Shown: positions 1 through 8,944, counted from the first letter of the stretch. The stretch is DNA of 32,296 nucleotides from Verrucomicrobiota bacterium (GCA_023457715.1 JAEWKR010000006.1:1-32296), one strand, 5' to 3'. The notes: generated by a model not told the origin, from the sequence alone. Numbers and translations: made by a program.

Positions 1-633
1 ACCGCGCCCGCGCCGGCGGCGGCCGCGCCGGCGGGCAGCTCGACTGAACCCCTTTCGCCCGCGGCACCCGCGATCTCGAACGCAGGCCGGCTCGTCATGG
101 CGGCCCTCCTCGTCGGCGGCGGGCTGGTGTTGTTTTTCCTGTGGCGGCTCTGGCGCCAGCCCCGCGTGCCGCATTCCGGCGAAGGCGTCGAGTTCACCGA
201 GCGGATCGAAGCCGCCGCGGATGGGTTGCCGTCCGCCGCGGAGATGGCCGGCTGGTCCAAGGAACGACTCGTGTCGGTTGTGGCCGCCCTGGCCGAGTTC
301 GACGACTACAAGAGCCGGGCGCGTCCGGCCGGTGACGACGTGGATCTGGAACTGCGGCGGCGGGATGACGTGGCGCCGCGGATCCTCGTGGTGTGTTCGG
401 CTCAGGGCGCCCCCGTGTCGACGAAGCGGCTGCGCGAATTTTTCGCCACGTTGACCGCGGAAGGTGTCGCGGTGGGGTGGTACGTATCGCCCCGCGGGTT
501 TGCGCCGGATGCCAACGCCTACGCCGAAGCACACGGACTTTCCCTGCTCAACGCCGAGGGCCTGCACAATCTGATGCGCGATGTGCCTCCGGTTTCCCTG
601 CCGCGGGTGCTCGCCGGCCTGAAGGGGAGCTGA
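1..633 (+). CDS. C-terminal part of a membrane-anchored protein with a degenerate Mrr-like (PD-(D/E)XK) domain
   Basis: The frame is open to the left edge, so the N-terminus lies outside the window; an internal ATG at 97 is probably not the start because an Ala/Pro-rich linker precedes it in frame. Next comes one transmembrane segment (about bases 91-145, followed by WRLWRQPR), then a domain of about 130 residues. Its pattern follows Mrr_cat-type restriction endonuclease domains: a GDDVDLEL stretch matching GDGGVDL, a beta strand ILVVCS where active enzymes have an LVQCK-like strand, and the typical end (GWYVSPRGF, an Ala-rich helix, then GLSLLNAEGLHNLM). The catalytic Gln/Glu and Lys appear replaced by Val and Ser, so nuclease activity is unlikely. 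The role is unknown; it may be a membrane-tethered binding domain. The family assignment is by motif reading only. Confidence 0.6.
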   Translation, partial: TAPAPAAAAPAGSSTEPLSPAAPAISNAGRLVMAALLVGGGLVLFFLWRLWRQPRVPHSGEGVEFTERIEAAADGLPSAAEMAGWSKERLVSVVAALAEFDDYKSRARPAGDDVDLELRRRDDVAPRILVVCSAQGAPVSTKRLREFFATLTAEGVAVGWYVSPRGFAPDANAYAEAHGLSLLNAEGLHNLMRDVPPVSLPRVLAGLKGS

Positions 634-695
634 CCCGGAGGGTTGCAAGCCAGGGTCGCTGGCGTTCTCCGCTCCCTCCGAGCCTTCCGCTCTGC

Positions 696-1814
696 ATGTC
701 CCGCGCCGTTTCCATTTCTCCTCTCGCCGCACGATGCTTCGCGGTCCGCGCCACCGGACTTGGCGGGGCACTGGCCTCCACCCTGGCGGCCATCCAACAC
801 CTCGGCTACGTGCAGATCGATCCGCTCAACATCTGCGGGCGCATGCACGATTTGATTCTCCGCAACCGCGTGCCCGGATATCGCCCCGGAGACCTGACGC
901 GGACCATGCACGGTGACGATGTGCGCACGGCGGCGGAACAACGGACCGCCTTCGAGCATCACCTGCCCGGGACGAACATCCTGGCGGCATTCCCCGCGGA
1001 CGCGTGGCCGCATTTTCATGACGCGATGACGCGACGGGCGCGGCGGCACAGCGGCTGGTCCGGTCGTCTGACGCCGGCGGAACGCCGGCTTGCGCCCCAG
1101 CTCCTCAACGAAATCCAGGCACGCGGGCCACTCGGTTCAGAGGACTTTGGCCGGTCGGGCCGTTCGCGTGCGGCGGTCTGGGGCGCGGCCACGGTGGTCA
1201 AGAACACGCTGCAAAAGCTGTTTTTCCATGGCGAGCTGTTGATCGCCGGCCGCAGCCAGGGCCGCCGTCGGTACGACTTGCCTGAACGGGCCCTGCCGGC
1301 GCGAATCCTTCGGGCGTCGCGGCCCTCCGCGGAGGAGACGGCGTTGTGGCTGGCCCGGCTCAAACTGAGGCAACGCCGGCTGGCGGTGCTCAAGCGCAAC
1401 GAACTCGAATTGATCCGCGACCAGGTACAGGCCGTTGCGGTGACGGGCTGCCGCGAACTTCATTGCCTGTCCGAGGACGTTCCCCTGCTTGAAGCGTGCG
1501 CCAAGGCCCCGGCCTTCGGAGGGGAGCGGGTGTCACTCCTGGCGCCGCTCGACCCGCTGATTTACGATCGCGCTCTCACCTCGGCGCTGTGGGGCTTTGA
1601 CTACACGTGGGAAGCTTATACGCCGCCTGCGAAGCGGGTGCGCGGCCATTACGCGCTCCCCGTGCTCCGCGGCCTGGAATTGGTCGGTCACGTGGAGCCC
1701 AAGGCCAATCGCACGACCGGCCGGCTGGAGGTCGCTTCGCGGGCCGTCAGACGCGGCGTCACCACCGCGGAGGCGCTGGATGAACTCGCGGCGTGGCTCG
1801 AGCTGCGGCGATGA
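696..1814 (+). CDS. Winged-helix DNA glycosylase, AlkX/YcaQ type (HTH_42 family)
   Basis: This 372-residue protein matches the HTH_42 (YcaQ/AlkZ) family. Members are DNA glycosylases that remove bulky alkyl lesions and unhook interstrand crosslinks. Near the N-terminus the sequence HLGYVQIDPLNICGRMHD carries the Q-phi-D catalytic motif (Q40, D42) of the YcaQ/AlkX branch rather than the Q-phi-Q of AlkZ. Later family signatures are visible: AAVWGAATVVKNTLQKLFFHGEL (winged-helix core), LLAPLDPLIYDR, and FDYTWEAYTPPAKR with YALPVL near the C-terminus. The ATG at 696 is chosen because the family starts a few residues before the SPLAARCFAVRATGL helix; the same frame is open upstream to 393, but that overlaps the preceding gene. 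No Shine-Dalgarno sequence is visible. It lies 62 bp after the Mrr-like gene, so co-transcription is possible. Confidence 0.85.
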   Translation: MSRAVSISPLAARCFAVRATGLGGALASTLAAIQHLGYVQIDPLNICGRMHDLILRNRVPGYRPGDLTRTMHGDDVRTAAEQRTAFEHHLPGTNILAAFPADAWPHFHDAMTRRARRHSGWSGRLTPAERRLAPQLLNEIQARGPLGSEDFGRSGRSRAAVWGAATVVKNTLQKLFFHGELLIAGRSQGRRRYDLPERALPARILRASRPSAEETALWLARLKLRQRRLAVLKRNELELIRDQVQAVAVTGCRELHCLSEDVPLLEACAKAPAFGGERVSLLAPLDPLIYDRALTSALWGFDYTWEAYTPPAKRVRGHYALPVLRGLELVGHVEPKANRTTGRLEVASRAVRRGVTTAEALDELAAWLELRR

Positions 1815-1823
1815 GCGAAGGAG

Positions 1824-1851
1824 ATCGAACATCGAACGTCGAACATCGAAC
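1824..1851. repeat. Heptamer-period array, unit ATCGAAC
   Basis: Four consecutive 7-nt units lie 10 bp after the AlkX-type gene: three ATCGAAC and one GTCGAAC. It is one of several intergenic arrays in this window with the same 7-nt period but a different unit. Confidence 0.85.
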
Positions 1852-1868
1852 CTGGATTCCGAAGTTGC

Positions 1869-1906
1869 CACAGAGAGCACGGAGCTCCGACACAGAGACC
1901 ACGGAG
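1869..1906. repeat. Pair of 16-nt direct repeats CACAGAGAnCACGGAG
   Basis: Copies at 1869-1884 and 1891-1906 differ at one base and start 22 bp apart. A related word, ACAGAGAxxACGGA, recurs in both arms of the inverted repeat after nrdB (16861-16929), so this looks like a dispersed repeat family. Intergenic, no coding potential seen. Confidence 0.75.
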
Positions 1907-1964
1907 GCCGCGTCCTCGCGCCAGACCGGTTTAGTTGTCGGGGCTTTGGAGGTCAGCCGTCGAC

Positions 1965-2020
1965 TCGCTGGCGCTCCTCGCTACACGAAGGCGCTTGGGC
2001 GTAGCGAAGAGCGCCAGCGA
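1965..2020. repeat. 20-bp inverted repeat (19/20), REP-like hairpin
   Basis: Arms 1965-1984 and 2001-2020 are complementary at 19 of 20 positions around a 16-nt loop. The arm begins TCGCTGGCGCTCC, a word that recurs at 23526-23538 and, slightly changed, in the coding hairpin at 12733-12804. This suggests a dispersed REP-like element rather than a gene-specific terminator. The 1815-2162 interval holds no gene; this hairpin, the repeats at 1824-1906 and the terminator at 2106-2136 are what I see in it. Confidence 0.8.
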
Positions 2021-2105
2021 TTCGATGACCGTCCTCGATGTCGCGCCTGCACGCTCGGGCTGAGCCTCGGCACCGTGGCCTCCACGGCGACTTCGGGGCA
2101 TGAAA

Positions 2106-2136
2106 CAGCCGCGCCACCGATAGTATGGCGCGGCTG
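2106..2136 (-). terminator. Probable terminator of the sigma-factor gene
   Basis: A perfect 11-bp inverted repeat (CAGCCGCGCCA, 9-nt loop, then its complement) lies 26 bp past the stop codon of the minus-strand sigma gene. On the minus strand it is followed only by TTTC, so the U-tract is weak. Confidence 0.6.
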
Positions 2137-2162
2137 AGGTGCCGGGAAAATCTGGCGGAAGC

Positions 2163-2906
2163 TTACGAGGTCGTCGCTTCCAGCTTCCCGCTCGGCCGGT
2201 TCGGCTCGAACCAATCGCTCGGGGCCGCATCCGGCGAAAACTCCGGGCAGGCTTCCGCGAGCAGGGCGCGGAGATTGCCACGGGCGCGGGCGATGCGGCT
2301 CTTCACCGTGCCGACATTGATGCCCAAAGCCTGGGCGATCTCGTCGTACGATCGGTTGAGAAGGTTGCGCAGGGTAAGGATTTCGCGGTGACGTGCATCG
2401 AGTTTCTCCATGCACACGGTCACCAACTGCGCAAATTCATCGGTCGCCGCCTCACGGGCCGGGTTGGGGGCGGTCGTCGCCACCAGATCGGCAAAAGTCG
2501 CCTCGCTGTCGTCATTCAACGCACAGTCGAGCGACAGGGTGGCATGCCGGCGGCGGCGGAAGAAATACCAGTAACGGTTGCGCGCGAGGTTGACCGCGAT
2601 CCGGTGCAGCCACGTGGCCAGCGAAGAATCGCCGCGGAAGCGCGAAAGCCCGCGGTGGGCGCGAATGAAAGTGTCCTGGGCGATCTCTTCCGCATCGGCA
2701 CGGTTACGCAGCAGCGCGAGGGCCACGGAGAAGATCTTTTCACGGTACCGTCCCATGATCTCCACGAATGCAGCCTCATCGCCGCCGTTGAAGCGTCGCA
2801 CGAGCTCGGCATCGTACTCGGCTTCCTGCTGAGAGGCGGCGGCCCGGGCGGCGCGCTCGCTGGCGGGACGGTTGATCTTGGGGGTGGGAAGGGGGGAGGA
2901 AGTCAT
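2163..2906 (-). CDS. RNA polymerase sigma factor, ECF subfamily (sigma-70 family)
   Basis: The 247-residue protein has a 35-residue Ala/Arg/Glu-rich N-terminal tail, then sigma region 2 (about 35-110: GGDEAAFVEIMGRYREKIFS, DAEEIAQDTFIRAHRGL, FRGDSSLATWLHRIAVNLARN). A basic linker (RYWYFFRRRRHA) follows, then region 4 (about 175-225: LDARHREILTLRN, SYDEIAQALGINVGTVKSRIARARGNLR). This is the two-domain ECF layout, which directs core RNA polymerase to a small stress or envelope regulon. No zinc-finger or membrane anti-sigma gene is adjacent, which is unusual for ECF factors, so the control mechanism cannot be read here. It is transcribed divergently from the TonB receptor and shares a 376-bp intergenic region with it; regulation of that receptor by this factor is possible but not shown. 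Confidence 0.93.
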   Translation of the reverse strand: MTSSPLPTPKINRPASERAARAAASQQEAEYDAELVRRFNGGDEAAFVEIMGRYREKIFSVALALLRNRADAEEIAQDTFIRAHRGLSRFRGDSSLATWLHRIAVNLARNRYWYFFRRRRHATLSLDCALNDDSEATFADLVATTAPNPAREAATDEFAQLVTVCMEKLDARHREILTLRNLLNRSYDEIAQALGINVGTVKSRIARARGNLRALLAEACPEFSPDAAPSDWFEPNRPSGKLEATTS

Positions 2907-2976
2907 GATGGAGCGGGGCTGATGTGTGTGTGCCGACCCCTATACCTCGCCCCGTGCCAAGCCGGCCGGACTTCAT

Positions 2977-3004
2977 GTTAAATGCTAGTATGTAAGTAGT
3001 TAAA
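2977..3004. promoter_or_regulatory. AT-rich patch in the divergent sigma/receptor intergenic region
   Basis: The 2907-3282 spacer has no gene. Its only clearly AT-rich stretch lies here, with two direct copies of GTTAAA (2977-2982 and 2999-3004) set 22 bp apart, about two helix turns. A promoter for the minus-strand sigma gene, an operator, or both would fit; no convincing -35/-10 pair was identified. Confidence 0.35.
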
Positions 3005-3282
3005 TTGGGGTCGGAAATCATCCGGTGGCTGCGTTGGGAAGCTTCTTCGTGCAGGGTGCGCGACCCCTTTCTTCCTCTCTTGCAGAATGCAATCATCGGA
3101 GGAAAGCGCCGGGGGGCCATTCGACGACTGAAGGCTCCGTGCATCGTTTTCTGTTACAGATTTGCGACGTTACGTTGGCGGCCAGTCGAAGGCCTTGACT
3201 GTGAATTTCCCGGAGTCTCTGCTGCGTCTGCGTCATAAAGTCGTCGGCCGACCGCCGACACCAAGCCAAGCTCCAACTACAC

Positions 3283-6200
3283 ATGAACCGATCCTCGCTT
3301 ATCCCGCGGGTGCTCGCGGCGCTTTTCGCGCTGTTTGCAGTCGCAACCGTCGCCTTCGGCCAAGGCGTAACGACGTCCGCTCTCAGCGGATTCGTCCGAA
3401 ATCCCCAGGGCGCCCCTATTTCCGGCGCGACCGTGACCCTCGTGCATGAGCCGACCGGCTCCCGGATGACCACGGTCACCCGCACCGCCGGCCAGTACGA
3501 CTTCTCCGGTCTGCGCGTCGGCGGCCCCTACACGGTTTCGGTGGGGGATGAGTCCATCCGCGACGTCTACGTGGAGCTCGGCCAGTCGGCCGAAGTGAAT
3601 TTCCCGAGCCGCTCGGAAATCGTGCAGATGGAGGCGTTCTCCGTCACCGGCGAGCGCGACACCACGTTCGATTCGAGCAAGATGAGCACGGGTACGACGC
3701 TGACGTCGCGCGAGATCGAGGGCATTGCCTCGATGCGTCGCGATGTCCAGGACCTCGCCCGCCTCGATTCCCGCATCACCCTCACGTCGCTTGACCAGGG
3801 CGGCCAGCTCAGCGCCCAGGGCCAGAACTTCCGCTTCAACTCCTTCCTCATCGACGGCGTCGAAGCGAACGATCCGTTCGGCCTGAACAGCAACGGCTTC
3901 TCCTCGCTGCGCAGCCCGATCCCGCTGGAAGCCCTCGAGGCCGTCAGCATCGACCTCAATCCTTACGACGTCCGGCGCTCGGGCTTCACCGGCGTGCTGA
4001 TCAACGCGGTCACCAAGAGCGGCACCAATCAGTTCTCGGGCGTGACCTACTACGAGACCAGCAAGACGGAATGGCGCGCTCCCAATCCGCGCACCGGCGC
4101 CAAGGAAGAGTTTGACGAGCGCAGCTATGGCGCGCTGTTCAGCGGCCCGATCATCAAGGACAAGCTGTTCTTCGTTCTCGGCTATGATGACTTCCGTCGC
4201 GAGTCCACCGCCCCCGCGGCCGGCTTCGTGTTCAACGCGGCCTCCCTCGCGCTGATCGACCAGGTGATCGCCCACGTCAAGGGCCTCGGGTACGATCCCG
4301 GCACCTTCGGCGGCGCGCAGAACGTCGCCGAACAGAAGACCTGGCTCGCCAAGGTCGACTGGAACATCACCAACGACCACCGCCTGAGCGTCACCTACCG
4401 CAAGAACGAGGGCTCGATCCCGAACTTCTCGGGCGTGACCAGCACCACCGGCAGCTCGCTCAGCAACATGTGGTATGACCAGCCGCGCAACACCGAGACC
4501 ATCACCGGCCGCCTGAACAGCCAGTGGACCCCGGACTTCCGCACGGAACTTTCGTACAGCACCTCCGAATACTTCGCGTCGCCGGTCAACCGCGGCGCTC
4601 CGTTCCCCGCCATCGGCATCGGCGACCTCGGAGGCACCCGTACGGACACCGGCGCGAGCGCGACCGGCTTCCTCAACTTCGGCACGGAGTTCTCCCGTCA
4701 GCTGAACCAGCTCAATACCAAGGAGCGGATCGCGAAGCTCATCGGTGAATACTCGATCGGCGATCACGTCATCGCCGTCGGCGGTGAGATCAACCAGACC
4801 GATTACGACAATCGCTTCCTCCAGGCGTACTACGGCAGTTACACGTTCCGGAATCTGCCGGCCGTCGGCGCGACCCCGGCGCAAAACAGCGTCCAGGCCT
4901 TCCTCGCCGGCCGTCCGTCGCAGTACACGAGCGCGAAGCCGCTCCCGGGCTACACCATCGACGACGTTTTCGCGCGGTTCACCTATGAGGCGTATGCCGC
5001 TCTCATCCAGGACACCTGGCGCCCGAACGATCGCCTGACCCTGACCGGCGGTCTCCGGCTCGACTACCCGACCGTCGACAAGGCTCCCCCGCTGAATCCC
5101 GGCTTCGTCACCGCCTTCGGGATGCGCAACGATGAGACGCCGGACGGCAACTACACCGTCGCCCCCCGCGTCGGCTTCAATTACAAGCTGCCCGCCGCCC
5201 GTCGCACCCAGGTGCGCGGCGGCGTCGGCCTGTTCCAGGGTCGCAACCCGGCCGTCTGGCTCGCCAACGCGTACCAGAATGCCGGCACCGCCGGCACGGT
5301 CACGGCCAACGTCAACGGTGCCAATCAGCCCACGCTGGTGTTCCAGCCGGACGTGACCAAGCAGCCGGTGCCCGCGGGCAACCCGCCGGTCCCGACCATC
5401 AACCTGACGGCCCCTGGCTTCAAGATGCCGTCCGTCTGGAAAGCCAACCTCGCGGTGGACCACGAGCTCCCGTTCCTCGGCCTGCAGGTCAGCGCCGAGG
5501 TGACCGCGACGAAGGTGCACAAGGGCCTGTTCGTCGAGTACCTCAACTACCAGACCGCCACGTCCGGCCCGGCTACGATGCCCGACGGTCGTATCCGCTA
5601 CGCGGGTGCGATCACGCCGGCCATCACCGGCACGCCCAGCACCAACACGGCCGGCCGCCGCCGGATCGCGACCTTTGGCGATGTGTACCGCCTGAACAAC
5701 ACGGACAAGGGCCAGGGGCACGACTTCACGCTGATGATCGACCGCCCGATGAAGAACAACTGGGCCGCCGGCGTTTCCTGGACGCGCGGCCGCGCGACCG
5801 AGGTCAGCCCGCTGACCTCGTCGACCGCGGGTTCGCTCTACACGACGCGCGCGGTGTACAATCCCAACGAGGATTCCGCCAGCACGTCGAACACCGAGAC
5901 CAAGAACAAGCTCGTCGCGTACTACTCGCAGCGCTTCGACTTCTTCAAGCGTGAGCACACCCGCACGACCCTCACGGCCGTGTACGAGGCCCGTACCGGT
6001 CGCAACTACAGCTGGGTCTTCAAGGGCGACGCCAACGGCGACGGCATTGCGGACAACGACCTGTTCTACATGCCGACGGGCCCGAACGATCCGAAGGTCC
6101 GCTGGGCGAGCACCGCCGAGCGCGACGCGTTCTTCGCGTTCGCGCAGGGCACCACCCTCGGCGAATTCGCCGGTGGCGTGACCGAGCGGAACTCCGAGCG

Positions 6201-6504
6201 CTCGCCGTGGAATCACACGATGGACGTCACGCTCCGCCAGGAGCTGCCGATCTTCCGCAAGCTCCACGCGGAGGCTTATCTCCAGATCGTCAATCTGTTC
6301 AACCTGCTGAACGACGAATGGGGTCTGCTCGACGAGGTTCCATTCTCGTACAAGCGCCGCGTGGCCGGCACGCAGTTCGACGCCGCCACCAACCAGTACT
6401 TGTACACGTTCAACGCGAACACGCTCGACGGCGTCCCGACGGTTGCCGACGACACGCAGGCGTCGCGCTGGCAGATGAAGCTGGGTGTCCGCATCCGCTT
6501 CTAA
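3283..6504 (+). CDS. TonB-dependent receptor, Oar-like, with carboxypeptidase-regulatory-like domain
   Basis: The 1073-residue outer-membrane protein starts with a signal peptide (MNRSSLIPRVLAALFALFAV, cleavage likely after AFG). A carboxypeptidase-regulatory-like beta-sandwich follows (about 30-100: SGFVRNPQGAPISGATVTL, GQYDFSGLRVGGPYTVSV). A TonB-box-like stretch EAFSVTGER sits near residue 117, then a plug (about 140-250: QNFRFNSFLIDGVEANDPFG, TGVLINAVTKSGTNQFSGV) and a long beta barrel ending in WQMKLGVRIRF with terminal Phe. Such receptors import bulky ligands (siderophores, oligosaccharides, cobalamin) using TonB energy; no SusD partner is adjacent and the ligand cannot be named. No Shine-Dalgarno is seen at the start. 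A very strong terminator follows, so the gene is probably monocistronic. Confidence 0.92.
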   Translation: MNRSSLIPRVLAALFALFAVATVAFGQGVTTSALSGFVRNPQGAPISGATVTLVHEPTGSRMTTVTRTAGQYDFSGLRVGGPYTVSVGDESIRDVYVELGQSAEVNFPSRSEIVQMEAFSVTGERDTTFDSSKMSTGTTLTSREIEGIASMRRDVQDLARLDSRITLTSLDQGGQLSAQGQNFRFNSFLIDGVEANDPFGLNSNGFSSLRSPIPLEALEAVSIDLNPYDVRRSGFTGVLINAVTKSGTNQFSGVTYYETSKTEWRAPNPRTGAKEEFDERSYGALFSGPIIKDKLFFVLGYDDFRRESTAPAAGFVFNAASLALIDQVIAHVKGLGYDPGTFGGAQNVAEQKTWLAKVDWNITNDHRLSVTYRKNEGSIPNFSGVTSTTGSSLSNMWYDQPRNTETITGRLNSQWTPDFRTELSYSTSEYFASPVNRGAPFPAIGIGDLGGTRTDTGASATGFLNFGTEFSRQLNQLNTKERIAKLIGEYSIGDHVIAVGGEINQTDYDNRFLQAYYGSYTFRNLPAVGATPAQNSVQAFLAGRPSQYTSAKPLPGYTIDDVFARFTYEAYAALIQDTWRPNDRLTLTGGLRLDYPTVDKAPPLNPGFVTAFGMRNDETPDGNYTVAPRVGFNYKLPAARRTQVRGGVGLFQGRNPAVWLANAYQNAGTAGTVTANVNGANQPTLVFQPDVTKQPVPAGNPPVPTINLTAPGFKMPSVWKANLAVDHELPFLGLQVSAEVTATKVHKGLFVEYLNYQTATSGPATMPDGRIRYAGAITPAITGTPSTNTAGRRRIATFGDVYRLNNTDKGQGHDFTLMIDRPMKNNWAAGVSWTRGRATEVSPLTSSTAGSLYTTRAVYNPNEDSASTSNTETKNKLVAYYSQRFDFFKREHTRTTLTAVYEARTGRNYSWVFKGDANGDGIADNDLFYMPTGPNDPKVRWASTAERDAFFAFAQGTTLGEFAGGVTERNSERSPWNHTMDVTLRQELPIFRKLHAEAYLQIVNLFNLLNDEWGLLDEVPFSYKRRVAGTQFDAATNQYLYTFNANTLDGVPTVADDTQASRWQMKLGVRIRF

Positions 6505-6529
6505 GCCGGGATAACGCGTTTCACTTCCG

Positions 6530-6563
6530 GGCGGCTGCCTTCGCGGGCAGCCGCCTTTTTTTT
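6530..6563 (+). terminator. Rho-independent terminator after the TonB-dependent receptor
   Basis: A perfect 10-bp GC-rich stem (GGCGGCTGCC and its complement) with a TTCGCG loop is followed by eight T residues. It begins 25 bp after the receptor stop codon and is the clearest intrinsic terminator on the plus strand. Confidence 0.95.
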
Positions 6564-6629
6564 GAGGGAGAAGGGAAAGGGGAAGGGGAAAGGGAAAGTG
6601 AAAGGGAGGATGAAGGGAGAGTGAGAGCG
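6564..6629. repeat. Polypurine tract with 6-nt period (GAAAGG-like units)
   Basis: Eleven consecutive hexamers resembling GAAGGG, GAAAGG or GAAAGT start directly after the T-tract of the receptor terminator. The strand is almost pure purine. The unit is related to the AGTGAA/TTTCAC hexamers beside murA at 29733-29894. It lies in the 184-bp spacer before the next gene and has no coding role that I can see. Confidence 0.8.
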
Positions 6630-6688
6630 GGCAGGTCGCGGGCGAGAATGCGGTTCACCTGCGGGCGAAATCCGGTTCGTCTAACGCG

Positions 6689-8944
6689 GTGCACTTACCG
6701 CCGTCCGCCTCGTTGTCCCCGGTTGCCCGCGCGGTCCGGGTCGGAGCGGCGTTGCTCGTGCTGCTGGCGGTTGCCGCCTACCACAACTCCTTCGAGGTGC
6801 CCTTCCTCTTCGATGATGTCCCGTCCATCGTCGAGAACCCCGCTCTGGATCGCCCCGCCGCGCTGGCATCCGTGCTGGGCTCAGGCCAGCCCGGGGGCCT
6901 CACGACCAGTGGCCGTCCGCTCCTGACGGTGTCGTTCGCGCTCAATCGCGCCGTTTCCGGTGATGCGGTCTGGAGTTATCACGCCGTCAACCTCGCGCTG
7001 CACGCCGCCGCCAGCCTGCTGCTTTTCGGGATCGTCCGCCGCACCTTGCTCCTCCCCCCCTGCAGAGCGGGGTCTCCCGGGGAGGGCGGGCGTGTCGACG
7101 TCCCGAAACCCGCCGCAAGCCCGGCCGCCGGCCACCTCCTGCTCGCCGCCTGGTTCTCCGCCGCAGTGTGGCTGCTGCACCCGCTGCAGACGGAATCCGT
7201 TACCTACATCGTCCAACGCGCCGAGTCCCTCGCCGGTCTCCTTTATCTCGCGACCCTCTACACCTTCATTCGTGGAGCTCGTCGTGGCACCGTCCCCCCC
7301 GGCGACGCCCTGCGTCCTGGGAGCACCGGCGTCCCGCCTGCATCCACTTCCCGCAGGGCGCAAAATGCCGGCAGTCCGCTCTGGCTCCCCGCGAGCGTCG
7401 TCCTCTGCACGCTCGGCATGGCGGCCAAGGAGACGCTGGTCACCGCGCCGTTCGTGATTCTCCTCTACGACCGCACCTTCCTGGCCGGCTCTTTGGCCGG
7501 GGCCTGGCGCGCGCGTCGCGGCGTGTACATCGGCTACGCGGCGGCCCTCCTGGTGCTCGCCGCCCTGGTATTCAGCACCTCGGGACGCGGAGGCACCGCT
7601 GGCTTCGGCGCCGGCGTCACGCCCTGGCAGTACTTGTTGACCCAGTGCGAGGCGATCGTGCGTTACGTGGCACTGACGGCCTGGCCGGAGCCGCTGGTTT
7701 TCGACTACGGCACTGCTCTCGCCCCGGGCATCGGCGCGGTGGCGTGGCAGGGCTTGGCCCTCTGCAGCGCGCTGGGGCTGAGCGTGGCGCTCTGGCGGCG
7801 GGCCCCGGCGCTCACCTTCGGCGGCCTGGCTTTTTTCGCCCTCCTGGCTCCGAGTTCGAGCGTCGTCCCGGTGGCGACCCAGACGGCGGCCGAGCATCGG
7901 ATGTACCTGGCGCTCGCGGTCCTGGCGACGGGTTTGGTGCTCGGCGTCGCCCGAGTGGCGGGTCGGGCGTTCCCGCTCCTGCTGGCCGCCCTTGCGTCGG
8001 CCTTCGGCATCATGACCGTAGCTCGGAATCAGGATTACGCGAGCGAGGTGACGATCTGGGCCGACACCGCGGCCAAGCGGCCGGAGAGCGCCCGCGCCCA
8101 CAACAATCTCGGTCAGGGTCTCTATCGTGCGGGCCGCAAGTCCGAGGCCGAACGGGCGTACCGCCGGGCGCTTGAATTGCGTCCGGACTACGCCGATCCG
8201 CACTACAATCTCGGGGTCCTGCTCGCTGATCGCGATGAGCGGGAGGCGGCGATCTCGAGTTACGAGACGGCACTGCGGTTGCAGCCGGCCTATCCCCAGG
8301 CGGAGAACAATCTTGGCAATGTGCTGGTGGCCGCAGGCAGGGCCGAGGAGGCGCTCGCGCATTATGCGCGGGCGCTCGAGTGGAAGCCAGGATTCGCGGA
8401 AGCCGAAAACAATTGGGGCAATGCCTGCCTGTCTCTCGGTCGCCTTGAGGAGGCGAAGCGACATCTCTCGCGTGCGCTCGAACTGCGGCCGGTGTATCCT
8501 GAGGCGCATTATAACCTCGGCAATGCGCGGGCCGCGGACGGCGCGATGGAAGCCGCGCTGCAACATTACCGCACCGCGCTGGAGCAGGATCCAGCCTATG
8601 CCGCGGCGCACGTGAATGCCGGCAATGCCTTGCTCGCACTGGGCCGGACCGACGACGCGCTGCAGAGTTATCGCGCGGCGCTCGCGCGTCAGCCCGGCTT
8701 CCTGGACGCGCGCCTGAATCTCGGGCTGGCGCTCGCTGACCTGAATCGTTGGGACGAGGCCGTCACCGAACTCTCCGCCGTCGTGGACGTGGCGCCCGAC
8801 CACGCGCGCGCCCGACGGGCGCTGGCCTTCGGGCTCGTGCAAGTCGGGCGGCAGAACGATGCCCGCCTTCACTATCGCGAATATCTGCGGCAACAGCCTG
8901 AGGATGGCGAAGCGCGAGCCGAACTGCGTGCCTTGGGCGAGTAG
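6689..8944 (+). CDS. GT-C/TMTC-like polytopic membrane protein with C-terminal TPR repeats (paralog A)
   Basis: The 751-residue protein begins at a GTG (6689) just after an in-frame TAA. An N-terminal membrane anchor leads to VPFLFDDVPSI, with acidic pair D42-D43 at the start of the first large external loop, as in GT-C glycosyltransferases of the PMT/TMTC group. Features shared by all four paralogs follow: SGRPLLTVSFALNRA, a helix with HPLQTESVTYIVQRAESL, AAKETLVTAPFVILLYDRTF, RGGTAGF, WPEPLVFDYG and AEHRMYLALAVLA. About eight TPR units fill residues 467-751 (NNLG...ALELRP pattern). Eukaryotic TMTC proteins are protein O-mannosyltransferases; the bacterial substrate is unknown. Two Gly/Pro-rich loops look like repeat-derived insertions (see 7326-7371). 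It converges with paralog D. Confidence 0.75.
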   Translation: MHLPPSASLSPVARAVRVGAALLVLLAVAAYHNSFEVPFLFDDVPSIVENPALDRPAALASVLGSGQPGGLTTSGRPLLTVSFALNRAVSGDAVWSYHAVNLALHAAASLLLFGIVRRTLLLPPCRAGSPGEGGRVDVPKPAASPAAGHLLLAAWFSAAVWLLHPLQTESVTYIVQRAESLAGLLYLATLYTFIRGARRGTVPPGDALRPGSTGVPPASTSRRAQNAGSPLWLPASVVLCTLGMAAKETLVTAPFVILLYDRTFLAGSLAGAWRARRGVYIGYAAALLVLAALVFSTSGRGGTAGFGAGVTPWQYLLTQCEAIVRYVALTAWPEPLVFDYGTALAPGIGAVAWQGLALCSALGLSVALWRRAPALTFGGLAFFALLAPSSSVVPVATQTAAEHRMYLALAVLATGLVLGVARVAGRAFPLLLAALASAFGIMTVARNQDYASEVTIWADTAAKRPESARAHNNLGQGLYRAGRKSEAERAYRRALELRPDYADPHYNLGVLLADRDEREAAISSYETALRLQPAYPQAENNLGNVLVAAGRAEEALAHYARALEWKPGFAEAENNWGNACLSLGRLEEAKRHLSRALELRPVYPEAHYNLGNARAADGAMEAALQHYRTALEQDPAYAAAHVNAGNALLALGRTDDALQSYRAALARQPGFLDARLNLGLALADLNRWDEAVTELSAVVDVAPDHARARRALAFGLVQVGRQNDARLHYREYLRQQPEDGEARAELRALGE
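7326..7371. repeat. Imperfect hairpin inside paralog A coding sequence
   Basis: Outer arms CCGGCGT and ATGCCGG and inner arms CCTGC and GCAGG frame this segment. It encodes a Gly/Pro/Ser/Arg-rich stretch (about residues 213-228) in an extramembrane loop that is much shorter in paralogs B and D. It looks like a REP-type repeat captured within a tolerant loop. Confidence 0.45.

Noticed and set aside
3005..3238. Small plus-strand reading frame upstream of the TonB receptor
   Set aside because: No start signal, no domain and no codon pattern; it lies in the promoter spacer.
3277..6267. 996-codon open frame antisense to the TonB receptor
   Set aside because: It is a shadow of the high-GC codon pattern of the receptor; composition is Arg/Val/Gly-rich without domains, and the sense frame has a signal peptide and family motifs.
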